From assembly GCA_963776935.1 (NCBI GenBank), contig CAVZOP010000015.1, positions 186,001 to 250,000 of the forward strand: a DNA stretch of 64,000 bases, written 5' to 3'. The stretch comes from JALOLG01 sp963776935. GTDB taxonomy: Bacteria; Actinomycetota; Acidimicrobiia; Acidimicrobiales; Ilumatobacteraceae. The notes beneath the pieces are model-generated. The model was not told where the DNA came from. It ran no database searches and saw nothing but the letters and a program-made list of their open reading frames with translations. Made by a program: the position numbers and the translations under genes. Position 1 is the stretch's first letter. Every line of letters starts with the position of its first letter. Shown piece after piece: positions 16,526-27,820 of the stretch.

Positions 16526-17390
16526 TTAGGTGTGGTCCTCTGTGTCGCGCGCAGGGTCGAACGTCAAGGACTCAGAGAGGGCGCGGTGCGACTCGATCTG
16601 TGCTTGCAGGTCGGCGATCTTTCGCTCGGCGAGCGCGATCACATCGGCACCCGCGATGAAGCGGCGCGGCGGCGGTTTCTCGTTGGCGATCGTGAGGATG
16701 GCCCAGCGCGAGCTTGCCGGGATCGCCGGGCTGTTGCCCATCCTGCGCCGCCCACCAACTGCGTTGGTCGGCGCTGCGCTCGGCGTAGTCGTCGATCGAC
16801 AGTTCCGGCCAGATCAACGACTCCGGACTGGCCAAGCTCGTCCTGAAGAACCCCGGGTTCACGATCGTGGTCGAGATGCCGAAGGGAGCGACCTCTTGGT
16901 CCAACGCCGTCATCCAGCCTTCCAACCCAGACTTCGACGCTGCATACACCGACGAGTACTCGAACGCCATCAAGCCGGCACCCGACGAGATGGAGATCAC
17001 GTGCCCCGAGCGCTGACGCCGCATCACCGGCAGAACGGCACGAGTGACGTTCATCGGTCCCAGCAGATTCGTCACGAGCTGTTGCTCGACCTGTCGAGGT
17101 GACATCTCCTCGAAGTAACCCTTGAACGACGCGCCGGCGTTGTTGACGAGAACGTCGATGCGTCCGAACCGTTCGACGGCAGCAGCTGCCGCTGCTTTCG
17201 ACTCCTCGTCACTGGTCACGTCGAGTCGCAGAGCCAGGAGGTTGTCGCGTTCGCCGAACGCCGTTGTGATGTCGTTTGGACGGCGACCGGTCGCGACAAC
17301 AGCATGACCGTCAGCGAGAGCCGCACTGACGAACGAGTGACCCATTCCCTTCGCAGCGCCCGTGACGAACCACACCGTGCTGCCAGACAT
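16526..17390 (-). pseudogene. Short-chain dehydrogenase/reductase with C-terminal frameshift
   Basis: From ATG 17390 the protein has TGxxxGxG as VTGAAKGMGHSF, the NNAG motif in IDVLVNNAGASF, the catalytic Ser in VISISSGAGLM and YAASKSGLEG (Tyr-x-x-x-Lys). It therefore retains all SDR catalytic parts to residue about 225. Near 16701-16708 the frame shifts by one base: the next frame supplies AILTIANEKPPPRRFIAGAD and the coiled end. The intact protein would be about 287 residues, NAD(P)-dependent, of the classical oxidoreductase type. It may be functional if the indel is a read error. Confidence 0.75.
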
Positions 17391-17502
17391 GTGCGTCCCC
17401 CTCAACTGTGCTCTGCAAGCCAGGGTACGGCACGAGCCGAGCGATGAGACGCGCTGACATTTCACGCGATGAGTTACGGGTAGTAATGGAGTCTCAAGAA
17501 CC

Positions 17503-18033
17503 ATGAAAACAACAAACCTTGGTGAAGCCGATGGGCTGCCCACGATCGAGTGGTCCCAAGTTGAAACGCAGCTCGCCGACCTGTTGATGCACGACGACCC
17601 ACGTTCGCCGAACCGCTCGACGTTCTGGCTCACGACCCTGAACGCCGACGGGAGCCCGCACGTGACGAGCGTGGGAGCGCTTTGGCACGCGGGCTCATGC
17701 TGGTTCCAGACCGGCGAACGCACCCGCAAGGCAAAGAACGTTGCACGCGACCCGCGCTGCACGATCAGTGTCGCCACGAAAGGCTTCGACGTGATGGTCG
17801 CCGGTGAAGCCCGGCGCGTGACCGACCCGACGATCGTGGCCGAGATCGCGGCGTTGTGGGCGGCGAGCGGATGGCCGGCGCAGCCCGATGACTCGGGAAC
17901 CGGCATCACGGCACCGTTCAACGCACCGACGCTCGGACCACCACCGTGGTTCGTCTACGAAGTCAAGCCGCGCACCGCGACCGCAGTCGGTACCGCCGAA
18001 GACACGCCGGGTTCGACGCGTTGGCGATTCTGA
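17503..18033 (+). CDS. Pyridoxamine 5'-phosphate oxidase-fold (PPOX/FDOR-type) protein
   Basis: A 176-residue split-barrel flavin-binding protein: RSTFWLTTLNADGSPHVTSV, WFQTGERTRKAKNVARDPRC, then a C-terminal PPWFVYEVKPRTATAV and STRWRF ending. These match actinobacterial pyridoxamine-phosphate-oxidase-related proteins that bind FMN or F420. No partner gene indicates the substrate. Start is the first ATG, with the fold beginning soon after. Confidence 0.8.
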   Translation: MKTTNLGEADGLPTIEWSQVETQLADLLMHDDPRSPNRSTFWLTTLNADGSPHVTSVGALWHAGSCWFQTGERTRKAKNVARDPRCTISVATKGFDVMVAGEARRVTDPTIVAEIAALWAASGWPAQPDDSGTGITAPFNAPTLGPPPWFVYEVKPRTATAVGTAEDTPGSTRWRF

Positions 18034-18335
18034 AACGTCGGCGTGATCTAATACGTCTGCACGACAAAGCCCTGACCACAGCCCGGGCACTGGCCCGAGA
18101 TCATGGTCGACGTCACCCAAGATCGCATCGTGCCCAATCGTTGCTCCCGAAACAACGCTCTGAACCAGAGCAGAGGACGGATCCTCTCGCGATCAGACGT
18201 GAACGAACCGGTCGCGAGACATAGTGCGCGACATAGTGCAGGTCGTGACCATGCGGCTCGGCTAGGCCCTGACGGTGGTGCTCGCGCGCTCGAGTTCGAG
18301 ATGGTGACGGTGGTGCTCGAGCAGCCACCAGTCAC
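18034..18335. other. Intergenic region, no gene supported
   Basis: About 300 bases between two plus-strand genes. Open frames here have no recognisable protein character. Two near-identical 12-mers (GAGACATAGTGC, GCGACATAGTGC) lie in tandem near 18216-18240. No hairpin or promoter stands out otherwise. Confidence 0.5.
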
Positions 18336-19181
18336 GTGAACCGCGCACGGCTGCGCGAGCTGGGCTTCGAGCTCGGCGATCGCGCTGAGGCCGGCGTGTC
18401 CGACGAGGGTGCGTGGTTCGCGACGGCGCCGGACGGCGCGCTGGTGGTGCTCAAGTGGTTCCCGGACGAGACCGTCGCCGAGCGCTACGCGGTCTTGCTC
18501 CCCGCCCTCGACGAGCTGCGATCACGCGGCGTCCCGGTACCCGAGTACCCAAACGTCCTCGCCGTCGACGGCTGGACGGTGTCGGCGCAGCAGGTCCTGC
18601 CGGGTGCGTCGGTGCGCAATCCGTCGCCGGCGATGGTGGAACAGGTGGTCGAGTGTGTCGCCGCCATGGCCGGGATCGCCTGTCCGCTGTTGCCGCCCGA
18701 CCTCCTTTCCTGGGGTGCGTCCGTCGTGCACACGCTCACCGTTGGCGCAGACGGGTGGGCGATGCACGAGCCGCTACGCACCGGGGGACGTCGCAGCGCG
18801 GCGGTGCTCGAGCGCGTGGAGGCCGTCGGCGCCGACGCCGACCCGGCGTGGTTCCCGACCGACGGGCTCGTGCACCTGGACCTGCACACCGACAACATCC
18901 TCGCCGGTGACGACGGCATGCTCACCGGGATCATCGACTGGGAGGGCGCGTGCGGCGGCGATCCCCGCTTCGATCTCGTCAGATTCGCGTACGACCTCGA
19001 CGGGCACGACCAACCCGTGTGGGACGTCGTCGAGGCCACCGGCATCGAGCCGCCCGTGCTTCGGGCTTACGTCGCCCACCACGCGCTGCGCTGCACGTCG
19101 TGGCAGATCCACCACCACACCGACGACGTGCCCCGCCAGCTCGACCGCGCCGAGCGTGTCCTCGATCGGTACGGGGCCTAG
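18336..19181 (+). CDS. Aminoglycoside phosphotransferase (APH) family kinase-like protein
   Basis: A 281-residue protein with the APH/choline-kinase fold. The catalytic loop is LVHLDLHTDNILAGDDG (H-x-D-x-x-x-x-N) and the metal-binding motif is GIIDWEGACGGDPRFDLVR. LVVLKWFPDE carries the likely ATP-binding Lys. Such proteins phosphorylate aminoglycosides, macrolides or cellular small molecules, and many chromosomal ones have no resistance role. Start GTG/ATG at 18336 follows a GTCACGTG context with no strong ribosome-binding site. Confidence 0.8.
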   Translation: MNRARLRELGFELGDRAEAGVSDEGAWFATAPDGALVVLKWFPDETVAERYAVLLPALDELRSRGVPVPEYPNVLAVDGWTVSAQQVLPGASVRNPSPAMVEQVVECVAAMAGIACPLLPPDLLSWGASVVHTLTVGADGWAMHEPLRTGGRRSAAVLERVEAVGADADPAWFPTDGLVHLDLHTDNILAGDDGMLTGIIDWEGACGGDPRFDLVRFAYDLDGHDQPVWDVVEATGIEPPVLRAYVAHHALRCTSWQIHHHTDDVPRQLDRAERVLDRYGA

Positions 19182-19259
19182 GAGACGGCGGCCGTCCGGC
19201 GGGCCTCACAGGCGAGGCCGTCAGAGGACTTTGCACCCGATAGGGGTGACAGAACCGGA

Positions 19260-19550
19260 ATGCGCGCGCAGGGTGGGGTCGCCGGTACGGTCCGAGTGGT
19301 GGGCAAATCCGACGTGGTGCGATGGGGACGGGCGTCCAACGGTGGCCGTCATCTGCTCCACACCAACCCGCGTTACCTGAGCAGACCAGGGGTGACACCG
19401 ATCTCGATGTGCGGCGTCGACCTCGAGATCGTCACCATGGCAGGCGCAGCGTTGGACGAATACGGGCTGCTCGCGTGCGCCGATTGCACAGCCTCGCTCG
19501 CCGATTGGGTATCGACCCCGTGGATCGGCGACGCGCAACAGGACGACTGA
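19260..19550 (+). CDS. Hypothetical small protein
   Basis: A 96-residue frame including SNGGRHLLHTNPRYLSRPGV and LLACADCTASLADWV, with a CxxC pair near the C terminus. No family recognised. Coding character is moderate. The next gene also encodes a Cys-rich small protein. Confidence 0.4.
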   Translation: MRAQGGVAGTVRVVGKSDVVRWGRASNGGRHLLHTNPRYLSRPGVTPISMCGVDLEIVTMAGAALDEYGLLACADCTASLADWVSTPWIGDAQQDD

Positions 19551-19647
19551 TCCCGAAGCGACTACCTGTCGCCCGGCGTTTGCGGCGCGGCGTGATCGGT
19601 GATGCTCAGGGATCGACTCGGCCATTGACGAACGCATCCTCAGCATC

Positions 19648-19989
19648 ATGGCCGGGGTCATCGGTGCCCGCACCTGCGACCACGTCGTGGAGTACGGCGA
19701 CGCGTTCGTGTGCTATCGGTGCGCGTCGAACCGTCTCAGGGAGGGCATCGTGCTGTGCGGCGCGTGCGTCGACGGGCACCGGTCCGGCCATGCCGACGGC
19801 AAGTGCGACCAATGCCGAGGGCCGCTGGGCGAGTTCGTCGACGAAGTCAGTGGACCGCTCGACTACGGCAGACGCGATGTCCTCGTCGCCGGGAACAGAG
19901 TCGTCGGATCGGTCTGGGTGTGGGCCACGATCTGCATGAGTTGCCAGATCGATCAAAACGGCATCCACCTCAACGACCCTCCCGGTTGA
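19648..19989 (+). CDS. Zinc-ribbon-like hypothetical protein
   Basis: A 113-residue protein with five Cys-x-x-Cys-type pairs or near pairs: CYRC, CGAC, CDQC, then CMSC, plus a single Cys near the start (ARTCDHV). The spacing suggests two treble-clef or rubredoxin-like zinc knuckles. No catalytic motif. A role in nucleic-acid or protein binding is guesswork. Confidence 0.5.
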   Translation: MAGVIGARTCDHVVEYGDAFVCYRCASNRLREGIVLCGACVDGHRSGHADGKCDQCRGPLGEFVDEVSGPLDYGRRDVLVAGNRVVGSVWVWATICMSCQIDQNGIHLNDPPG

Positions 19990-20163
19990 AGAGGGCGTCA
20001 ACCGACGCGAGATCCATCCAAGCGCTCCACGTCGTCCTCTCAGCGAATTGTCGATTCGAGACGACCACGGGACGATCGGCTCCGTGCATTCGCTGTCGAC
20101 CTACCCTGGCGACCTGTCGAGTTCCATTGTCGGAGCCGACGGTTCCAGGGGGTGAACGGGGAC

Positions 20164-20968
20164 ATGAGCGAGAGCAGCGTGACCACCGCGGACGGCCAGC
20201 GCAAAGAGCTGAAGAACACCGGGTACGAGATCTTCATCGGGATCCTGTCGATCCTCTCGATCGTGAACATCGTGATGACGTACGTGGCCGACGATCCGAA
20301 TCTCGACACGGTGATCGAAGCCCTGAACGGGCTGCTCAGCATCGTCTTCCTCGCAGACTTCACCTACCGCCTGGCCACCGCGGGCTCGAAGTCCAGCTAC
20401 TTCTTCCGGCAGTTCGGTTGGGCCGACCTTCTCGCCAGTCTGCCGTTCCCGCAGGCCAAGATCCTTCGGGTCTTCCGCCTCGTGCGAGTCTTCCGCCTGC
20501 TTCGCGAATTCGGCGTCAAGAACATCGCTCGCAGCCTGATCACCGACCGAGCCGGCAGACGCGCTGCTCACCTTGCTGTTGATGGGGATACTGGTGCTCG
20601 AATTCGGGAGCCTCGGGATCCTCCACATCGAGCAGTACGAGCCTGATGCGAACATCACGTCAGCATCCGATGCCTTGTGGTACGTGATCGTCACCATCTC
20701 CACTGTCGGTTACGGCGATCGCTTTCCGGTGACGAACAACGGACGCCTGCTCGGCACGTTCATCATCGTCATTGGCGTCGGCATCTTCGGAACGTTCACC
20801 GGCTATCTGGCGAACCTCTTCCTCGCCCCGTCGAAGAAGTCGGCGAGCACCGCGTCATCCTCCCCCGGCGACAACGCGCGGGCGAAGGTGAGTCAGCTCA
20901 AAGACCTCATGGCCAAGCAGCAAGCGTCGATCGACGAAATCGAACTGCTCCTCCAGTCGGACAGGTAG
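20164..20968 (+). CDS. Voltage-gated-type potassium channel, frameshifted as read
   Basis: From ATG 20164 the first frame encodes S1-S4-like helices. These include YEIFIGILSILSIVNIVMTY, an S3 ending in FLADFTYRLA, and an Arg-rich S4, RVFRLVRVFRLLREFG. Near 20551-20560 one extra base moves the remainder to the next frame. That frame holds S5 (LLTLLLMGILVLEFGSLGIL), the pore with selectivity filter STVGYGDRFPV, S6 (IIVIGVGIFGTFTGYLANLF) and a C-terminal coiled coil. Joined, it is a complete 6-TM K+ channel of about 267 residues. Both halves are well conserved, so the indel may be a sequencing error. Confidence 0.8.
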
Positions 20969-20995
20969 TTCTCTGTCCACCCTGGGCGGGCAACG

Positions 20996-22249
20996 TCAGC
21001 CGTCGTCGGTCAGCACCGAGATCACGACGCGACGGTTCAGCGCCCGTCCCTCGGCGTTGTCGCTCCCGTCGTCGAGCGTGTTGGGGGCGACCGGTGTGCT
21101 CTCGCCGAAGCCGCCTGTCGTGACGCGCTCCGGGGCGATGCCGCCCTCTGTCACCAGCCACTGGGCGACACCCTCGGCGCGGGCCAGCGCGAGGGCGTCG
21201 TTGTAGGCCGTCTCGCCGAGGCTGTCGGTGTGCCCCTCGACGAGGACCGCAGCGCCGGGAGGTGCAGCTTGGATGGCGGTGACGATCGATCGGAGCGACG
21301 GGATGGCGTCGGGCCGCAGCGCCGACTCACCGGGGTCGAACAACACGTCGGCGGACGTGGTGTAGGACGTGCGGCCGGGTGTCTCGGCAACCGCCGTGCC
21401 CGGCGCGTCAACGACGTCAGCACCGAGACCAGCTCGGGCGCGACGACGAGATCCGCACCGGCACGTTGACCATGTCGATCGCGAGTCGGACGCTGCAGCC
21501 GGCGGGTACGCAGACCGGATCGCGGCCGATGAAGGGAGCGACCCACCCTCCCGACGGAACTCGGGGCGGATGAGCTCGTCGCGGACGAGCGCCGGAACGC
21601 CCCCCGTCCGATCGGATGTCTCGATCGCGCAGGTCTGCTCGCGGCGCACGGCGGGCGTGCTCGCCCCGGCCAGCGTGACGGGCTGGATCTCGACGCCCGG
21701 TGCCACCTCGACACCGTCGACGACGACCGGTTCGATCTCGACGCCGGGAATCGTGACGTCGGGGATGCTGACGCTGCTGATCTCGATGGCGCCGAGACAT
21801 CCGCCGGGCGCGTGGAACGAGATGAGGCAACCGTTGTCGACGATGTGGGCGGGGATCGTGAAGCCGGGCACGCGCACGGCCGGAATCGTGACGTCGCCGA
21901 GGCGTTGCTCGGCGAGTGTGTAGTCGGGCACTACGACGGCCTCGACGGTGTCGTCGGCGAGGTCGGTGACGATGCGGTCAGGACCCGGAGCGCAGCTCGG
22001 GTCTGACGGTGGGAGTGCGGGCGCAGCCGGCGACGTCGTCGGGGACGCCACCAAACTCGGCGGAACCCCCGTCGTCCCCGGTGCCGCGGCGGCAGTCGCC
22101 TCCGGCGGCTCACTCGTCGCACCGTTGTCGGAACCGGGGCCGGCAGTCGACGGGGCGAGGGTCGGGCTGCCCGACTCGGGATCGTCACTCGCGCAGCCGG
22201 CGACGACAAGTGCCACCAGTGCCACGGCAAGAGCCCGGGCGACGCGCAT
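20996..22249 (-). CDS. OmpA-family lipoprotein with internal compensating frameshifts
   Basis: A 417-residue reading frame from ATG 22249. A lipoprotein signal ends in VALVVAGC (lipobox Cys about residue 18), followed by an Ala/Pro/Ser linker and a segment of alternating VTIPAVRVPGFTIPAHIV and IPDVTIPGVEIEP. The C-terminal OmpA-like domain has ADVLFDPGESALRPDAIPSL, VLVEGHTDSLGETAYNDALA and NAEGRALNRRVVISV, which binds peptidoglycan. Between about 21440 and 21555 the frame gives odd Ser/Arg-rich sequence, while an adjacent frame gives APFIGRDPVCVPAGCSVRLA. Two opposite indels would explain this. Confidence 0.75.
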   Translation of the reverse strand: MRVARALAVALVALVVAGCASDDPESGSPTLAPSTAGPGSDNGATSEPPEATAAAAPGTTGVPPSLVASPTTSPAAPALPPSDPSCAPGPDRIVTDLADDTVEAVVVPDYTLAEQRLGDVTIPAVRVPGFTIPAHIVDNGCLISFHAPGGCLGAIEISSVSIPDVTIPGVEIEPVVVDGVEVAPGVEIQPVTLAGASTPAVRREQTCAIETSDRTGGVPALVRDELIRPEFRREGGSLPSSAAIRSAYPPAAASDSRSTWSTCRCGSRRRARAGLGADVVDAPGTAVAETPGRTSYTTSADVLFDPGESALRPDAIPSLRSIVTAIQAAPPGAAVLVEGHTDSLGETAYNDALALARAEGVAQWLVTEGGIAPERVTTGGFGESTPVAPNTLDDGSDNAEGRALNRRVVISVLTDDG

Positions 22250-22355
22250 GGCGGCAGTCCGCGGACGCCGGCCGTGCGGTTCCGGCAGTCCGCTCACCAG
22301 CTGCTTTCGATCCGCGATCCGCTCGAACGGACGCGTGTGCCGCGATCTCGACCCG

Positions 22356-22742
22356 TCAGTGGGCCGGCATCGATCCGCCGGTGTGCGCATAGGTCTTGTT
22401 GGTGATCCACCATCGCCCGTCGATGCGCGCCACCGTGAAATAGTCGACGAAGTCGCAGCCGAGGTAGTCGTGCTCGACCAGTACGGCCATGCCGGCATCG
22501 CCGATCACGTCGACGGTGCGAACGTCGGCGACGTAGTTCGGGCCTGCCATGCTCGGGCTGTTCTCGACCATGCCGATGAAGTCGCCGATCGGAATGTACG
22601 TCTCCATGTCACCGACGTGCCCGAACATGCGGGCATCGGGGTGGAACGCCTCCTTGAGCTTGGCGGCGTCTCCGCTCGCCCCGTCGATATAGAGCTGGAC
22701 CACGGCTCGCACGTCGGCAATGTCCTGCAGATGATCTTTCAT
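22356..22742 (-). CDS. NTF2-like/SnoaL-type protein (Lumazine_bd_2-like)
   Basis: A 128-residue protein starting MKDHLQDIADVRAVVQLYID, with FHPDARMFGHVGDMETYIPI and a C-terminal DYFTVARIDGRWWITNKTYAH. This is the NTF2-like cone fold common in small polyketide cyclases and stress proteins. ATG 22742 is chosen because upstream frame is antisense to furA. No catalytic assignment possible. Confidence 0.75.
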   Translation of the reverse strand: MKDHLQDIADVRAVVQLYIDGASGDAAKLKEAFHPDARMFGHVGDMETYIPIGDFIGMVENSPSMAGPNYVADVRTVDVIGDAGMAVLVEHDYLGCDFVDYFTVARIDGRWWITNKTYAHTGGSMPAH

Positions 22743-22940
22743 GGAGGACTCCGTTCTCACGAGAAGTGCGGTCGCATCATCGCACAGTTCGCCCGCGGCC
22801 CGTCCCGGTGTGCACAAGGGGCCAATGGCGGTGAGCACCTGTTCGTCGGGACGGGCCAGGGGCACCACGACGAGAGCACTAGCAGGGGTTCGCGTCCGTT
22901 TCTTGACTAGTTCCAGTTTCTGTGATTGGGTGGAAGAGCA

Positions 22941-23378
22941 ATGCCGACGACGCCACACGCTCACGCCCAGACCTTGCGCGACGCAGGACTGCAGGTCACC
23001 GGCCAGCGTCTCGCCGTGTACGACGAGGTTGTTCGCCGACCACACTCCGACACCGACACGATCGCCGCCGGCGTGCGTGCCGCGATCGGATCGGTGTCCA
23101 CCCAAGCGGTGTACGACGGACTGCGGGCGCTCACCGCGGCCGGGCTGTTGCGCCGCATCGAACCCCCCGGCTCGCCGGCTCGCTTCGAGACTCGCGTCGG
23201 CGACAACCACCACCATCTGGTGTGCCGGACATGCGGCGCGCTCGCCGACGTCGACTGCGCGGTCGGCGACACACCGTGCCTCGAGCCATCCGACCCCGCC
23301 GGCTTTTCGGTCGACGAGGCCGAAGTCATCTATTGGGGCCACTGCCCCACCTGTCAGCGATCATCTGAAGCCACCTGA
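22941..23378 (+). CDS. furA: Fur-family regulator FurA/PerR-type, upstream of katG
   Basis: A 145-residue Fur protein. The N-terminal winged helix (AQTLRDAGLQVTGQRLAVYD, GSVSTQAVYDGLRALTAAGL) is followed by the dimerisation domain with the metal site DNHHHLVCRTCGAL and a second Cys pair CPTC. Genes of this type sit immediately before catalase-peroxidase genes in actinobacteria and repress them until peroxide oxidises the metal site. ATG 22941 follows GGAAGAG. TTGACT at 22903-22908 is a possible -35 element. katG starts 106 bases after the stop, consistent with furA-katG co-transcription. Confidence 0.87.
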   Translation: MPTTPHAHAQTLRDAGLQVTGQRLAVYDEVVRRPHSDTDTIAAGVRAAIGSVSTQAVYDGLRALTAAGLLRRIEPPGSPARFETRVGDNHHHLVCRTCGALADVDCAVGDTPCLEPSDPAGFSVDEAEVIYWGHCPTCQRSSEAT

Positions 23379-23414
23379 GTACGAACCGGACACGGGTCAA
23401 GAGTCAGAAATCAG

Positions 23415-23473
23415 CGACCCACATCATCGACCCCACATCATCGACCCCACATAATCGACCCCACATAATCGAC
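23415..23473 (+). repeat. Four tandem 14-bp repeats in the furA-katG spacer
   Basis: CGACCCCACATCAT or CGACCCCACATAAT repeated four times (the first copy lacks one C), ending ten bases before the katG ATG at 23484. The unit lies between the two genes and just upstream of the GGAGAG ribosome-binding site. It could bind a regulator or be a slippage hotspot. Confidence 0.85.
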
Positions 23474-23483
23474 GAGGAGAGAC

Positions 23484-25715
<2,232 letters not shown>

Positions 25716-25812
25716 TCGAGAGTCGCCCGCGCTGGTGGCCGGTTCACCTCGAACCGGCCACCATCCGCGGGCAGATCGGAGTCCTGTGGTCCGCCGCTCG
25801 CCCGCTGTCGGG

Positions 25813-26163
25813 TCAGCTGGCGATGTGGACGACGTCGAACTCGTTCCCTTCGGGATCGGCCATCGTGGTCCACCGCGTGCCACCTTCGTCGAGGTCGGCG
25901 ATGTGGGTCGCGCCGAGTTCGCTGAGGCGAACGACCTCGGCGTCGAGGTCGTTCGTGCTGAGGTCGACGTGGACCCGGTTCTTCACGCTCTTGGCCTCGG
26001 GCACTTTGACGAACATCCACGACGCCGACGTTTGGCTCGTGATCGTGGCGAAGTCCGGACTCGCTCCGTCATCGACGGACTCGTCGAGCACGCTCGACCA
26101 GAAGTCGGCGACGCGAGCGGCGTCGGCACAGTCGAACGTGATGTGGTTGAGGGTCGCACTCAT
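25813..26163 (-). CDS. VOC family protein co-transcribed with a MerR regulator
   Basis: A 116-residue glyoxalase-fold protein: LNHITFDCADAARVADFWSS, NRVHVDLSTNDLDAEVVRL and TTMADPEGNEFDVV are typical of the small actinobacterial VOC proteins. ATG overlaps the MerR gene stop (TGATG at 26161-26165), so the two form an operon. It may bind or modify the effector sensed by the regulator; this is inference. Confidence 0.8.
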   Translation of the reverse strand: MSATLNHITFDCADAARVADFWSSVLDESVDDGASPDFATITSQTSASWMFVKVPEAKSVKNRVHVDLSTNDLDAEVVRLSELGATHIADLDEGGTRWTTMADPEGNEFDVVHIAS

Positions 26164-27029
26164 CAGGGGGTTGCTCCTTTGTTCGATGTGTTCTGAGTGT
26201 GTTCGGATCGCTTGGTCGTGGTCTGAGCGAGGATCGGCCAGCACACCTCCGTGCGGTGGTCGCTGGGATCGACGTCGTCGCCAGACACGACGTAGTGCTC
26301 ACGGATCGGTCCGTCGACACCGATGCGCTGGAGCGCGACATGGGTACCGAGCGCACCGTACGTACGATCGAGATCGGCGAACGGTCCCTCGTGGACCATC
26401 ACCGCGAAGTCGGTGACCGGAAGGTCGAGCTGCTCTGCTCGGCCGGTCGGACCCAACTCGCCGACGACCGGCACGAAGGCGGTCACCTTGCCGAGTCCGA
26501 GCTCGAAGAACTCACTGAAGTACAAAGCACCGTCAGGGCCGGCAGGCATGAGCCCAGCGCCGGCGAGCTCCCGGTGCAGCTCGTCGAACGCCGCGCCGCA
26601 CCACTCGCCGGTGTCATCGAACGCGACCGTGTCGGTGATCGCGAGGGACGACGTCGGTCCGATGGATCGGCGAGTCACGGTGGACGTGCGTCGGACGTCC
26701 TCGAGCAACGCTTGTAATGAGGCGACCGTCGTCTGGGTCCGCTCGAGTTGCTGCTGCATGTGGCGCAGGTGAACGAGGATCGCCTCGTTGCGGCTTGTGA
26801 CATCGGGCGCGTCGAGGACTGCTCTCACGTGTTCGATCGGCATGTCCAGCTCGCGGAACCGTCGGATCGCCTGCGCCGTCGACACCTGAGCGGTCGAGTA
26901 CCGGCGGTACCCGGTCGCCGCGTCGATGTCGACGGGCTCGAGCAGTCCGACGTCGTGGTAATGCCGGAGCGCCTTCACGCTCAGGTAGGTCATCTTGGAG
27001 AACTCGCCGATCGTCAGCAGGGCATCCAT
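26163..27029 (-). CDS. MerR-family regulator with GyrI-like effector-binding domain
   Basis: A 288-residue protein. Residues 1-75 are a MerR winged helix (LTIGEFSKMTYLSVKALRHY, HDVGLLEPVDIDAATGYRRY), then a dimerisation helix (LVHLRHMQQQLERTQTTVAS). Residues about 125-270 are a GyrI/BmrR-C-like domain (FVPVVGELGPTGRAEQLDLP, DFAVMVHEGPFADLDRTYGA) that binds hydrophobic or cationic ligands. BmrR-type proteins activate drug exporters; here the target is likely its own operon with the VOC gene. Confidence 0.87.
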   Translation of the reverse strand: MDALLTIGEFSKMTYLSVKALRHYHDVGLLEPVDIDAATGYRRYSTAQVSTAQAIRRFRELDMPIEHVRAVLDAPDVTSRNEAILVHLRHMQQQLERTQTTVASLQALLEDVRRTSTVTRRSIGPTSSLAITDTVAFDDTGEWCGAAFDELHRELAGAGLMPAGPDGALYFSEFFELGLGKVTAFVPVVGELGPTGRAEQLDLPVTDFAVMVHEGPFADLDRTYGALGTHVALQRIGVDGPIREHYVVSGDDVDPSDHRTEVCWPILAQTTTKRSEHTQNTSNKGATP

Positions 27030-27130
27030 GTCTTCAGCATGGACCCTCCTGCACGGGGAGGGTCAACCCGGGTCACACGCTGCTCACGCCGATACGGCGA
27101 CTGGCTGATACGGCGAACCGGCCGAAACGT

Positions 27131-27817
27131 TCAGGCCAGCGCCTCGCGCAACGCGGCTGCGGCGAGCAGCCGAGTCGAGTCGAGCGTCGGAAGTGGCGAG
27201 TCGCTCGGTCGGACGAGCAGCGGGATCTCGGTGCAGGCGAGGGCCACGGCATCGCAGCCGCGATCGCGGAGACGCTCGATCACGCCGCGGTACGCCTCGC
27301 GCGACGAGTCGCTGATGATCCCGTCCACCAACTCGGAGAAGATGATGCGATCGACGGTCTCGGCGTCTTTTGTCTCCGGTATCACCGTGTCGATGTCGAG
27401 GACCGCGAACGCGTTGCGGTACACCGACCCACCCATGATGAAGCGCGTACCGAGTACACCAACGCGGCGGTAGCCGCACGCCTCCGCGTCGGTGCCGACG
27501 ACACGCGCGATGTGCAGCCATGGGATTGGTGTCGCGGCCTGCACATCGTCCCACGCCTCGTGTGCGGAGTTGTCGGGACAGATCGCGAAGTCCGCGCCGG
27601 CCGCGGCCAGGAGATGCGCCGACTCCACCATGAACCGGGCCACGGCCGGGTAGTCACCGGCGTCGAAGGCCGGCATCCATGCCGCCAGTGGGATCGAGTC
27701 CATCGTGATGCGCGGATGGTCGTGCTTGCCGACCAGTACCAGCGCATCGCGACAGATGGTCTGGTAGCAGAGCGCGGCACCCTCGGCGCTACACGCCACG
27801 ATCCCGATGTGCTTCAC
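27131..27817 (-). CDS. Aspartate/glutamate racemase-family protein (last gene of the methyltransferase operon)
   Basis: A 228-residue cofactor-independent racemase-fold protein. The two catalytic cysteines are in FAICPDNSAHEAWDDV and AVALACTEIPLL, the normal paired positions. The N terminus MKHIGIVACSAEGAALCYQT suits the Asp/Glu or hydantoin racemase superfamily. It follows the SMP-30 gene by only 3 bases, so it belongs to the ten-gene minus-strand operon. A role with an amino-acid-like methylated substrate (for example a D/L form of a betaine) is inference. Confidence 0.8.
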   Translation of the reverse strand: MKHIGIVACSAEGAALCYQTICRDALVLVGKHDHPRITMDSIPLAAWMPAFDAGDYPAVARFMVESAHLLAAAGADFAICPDNSAHEAWDDVQAATPIPWLHIARVVGTDAEACGYRRVGVLGTRFIMGGSVYRNAFAVLDIDTVIPETKDAETVDRIIFSELVDGIISDSSREAYRGVIERLRDRGCDAVALACTEIPLLVRPSDSPLPTLDSTRLLAAAALREALA

Positions 27818-27820
27818 GGG

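Noticed and set aside
22880..22900. tRNA T-arm-like string GGGGTTCGCGTCC
   Set aside because: No pairing arm, acceptor stem or anticodon arm can be placed around it.
15181..23473. Repeats as CRISPR arrays
   Set aside because: The 18-bp units at 15181 and 14-bp units at 23415 are contiguous, with no unique spacers; one is coding and the other is a short tandem repeat.
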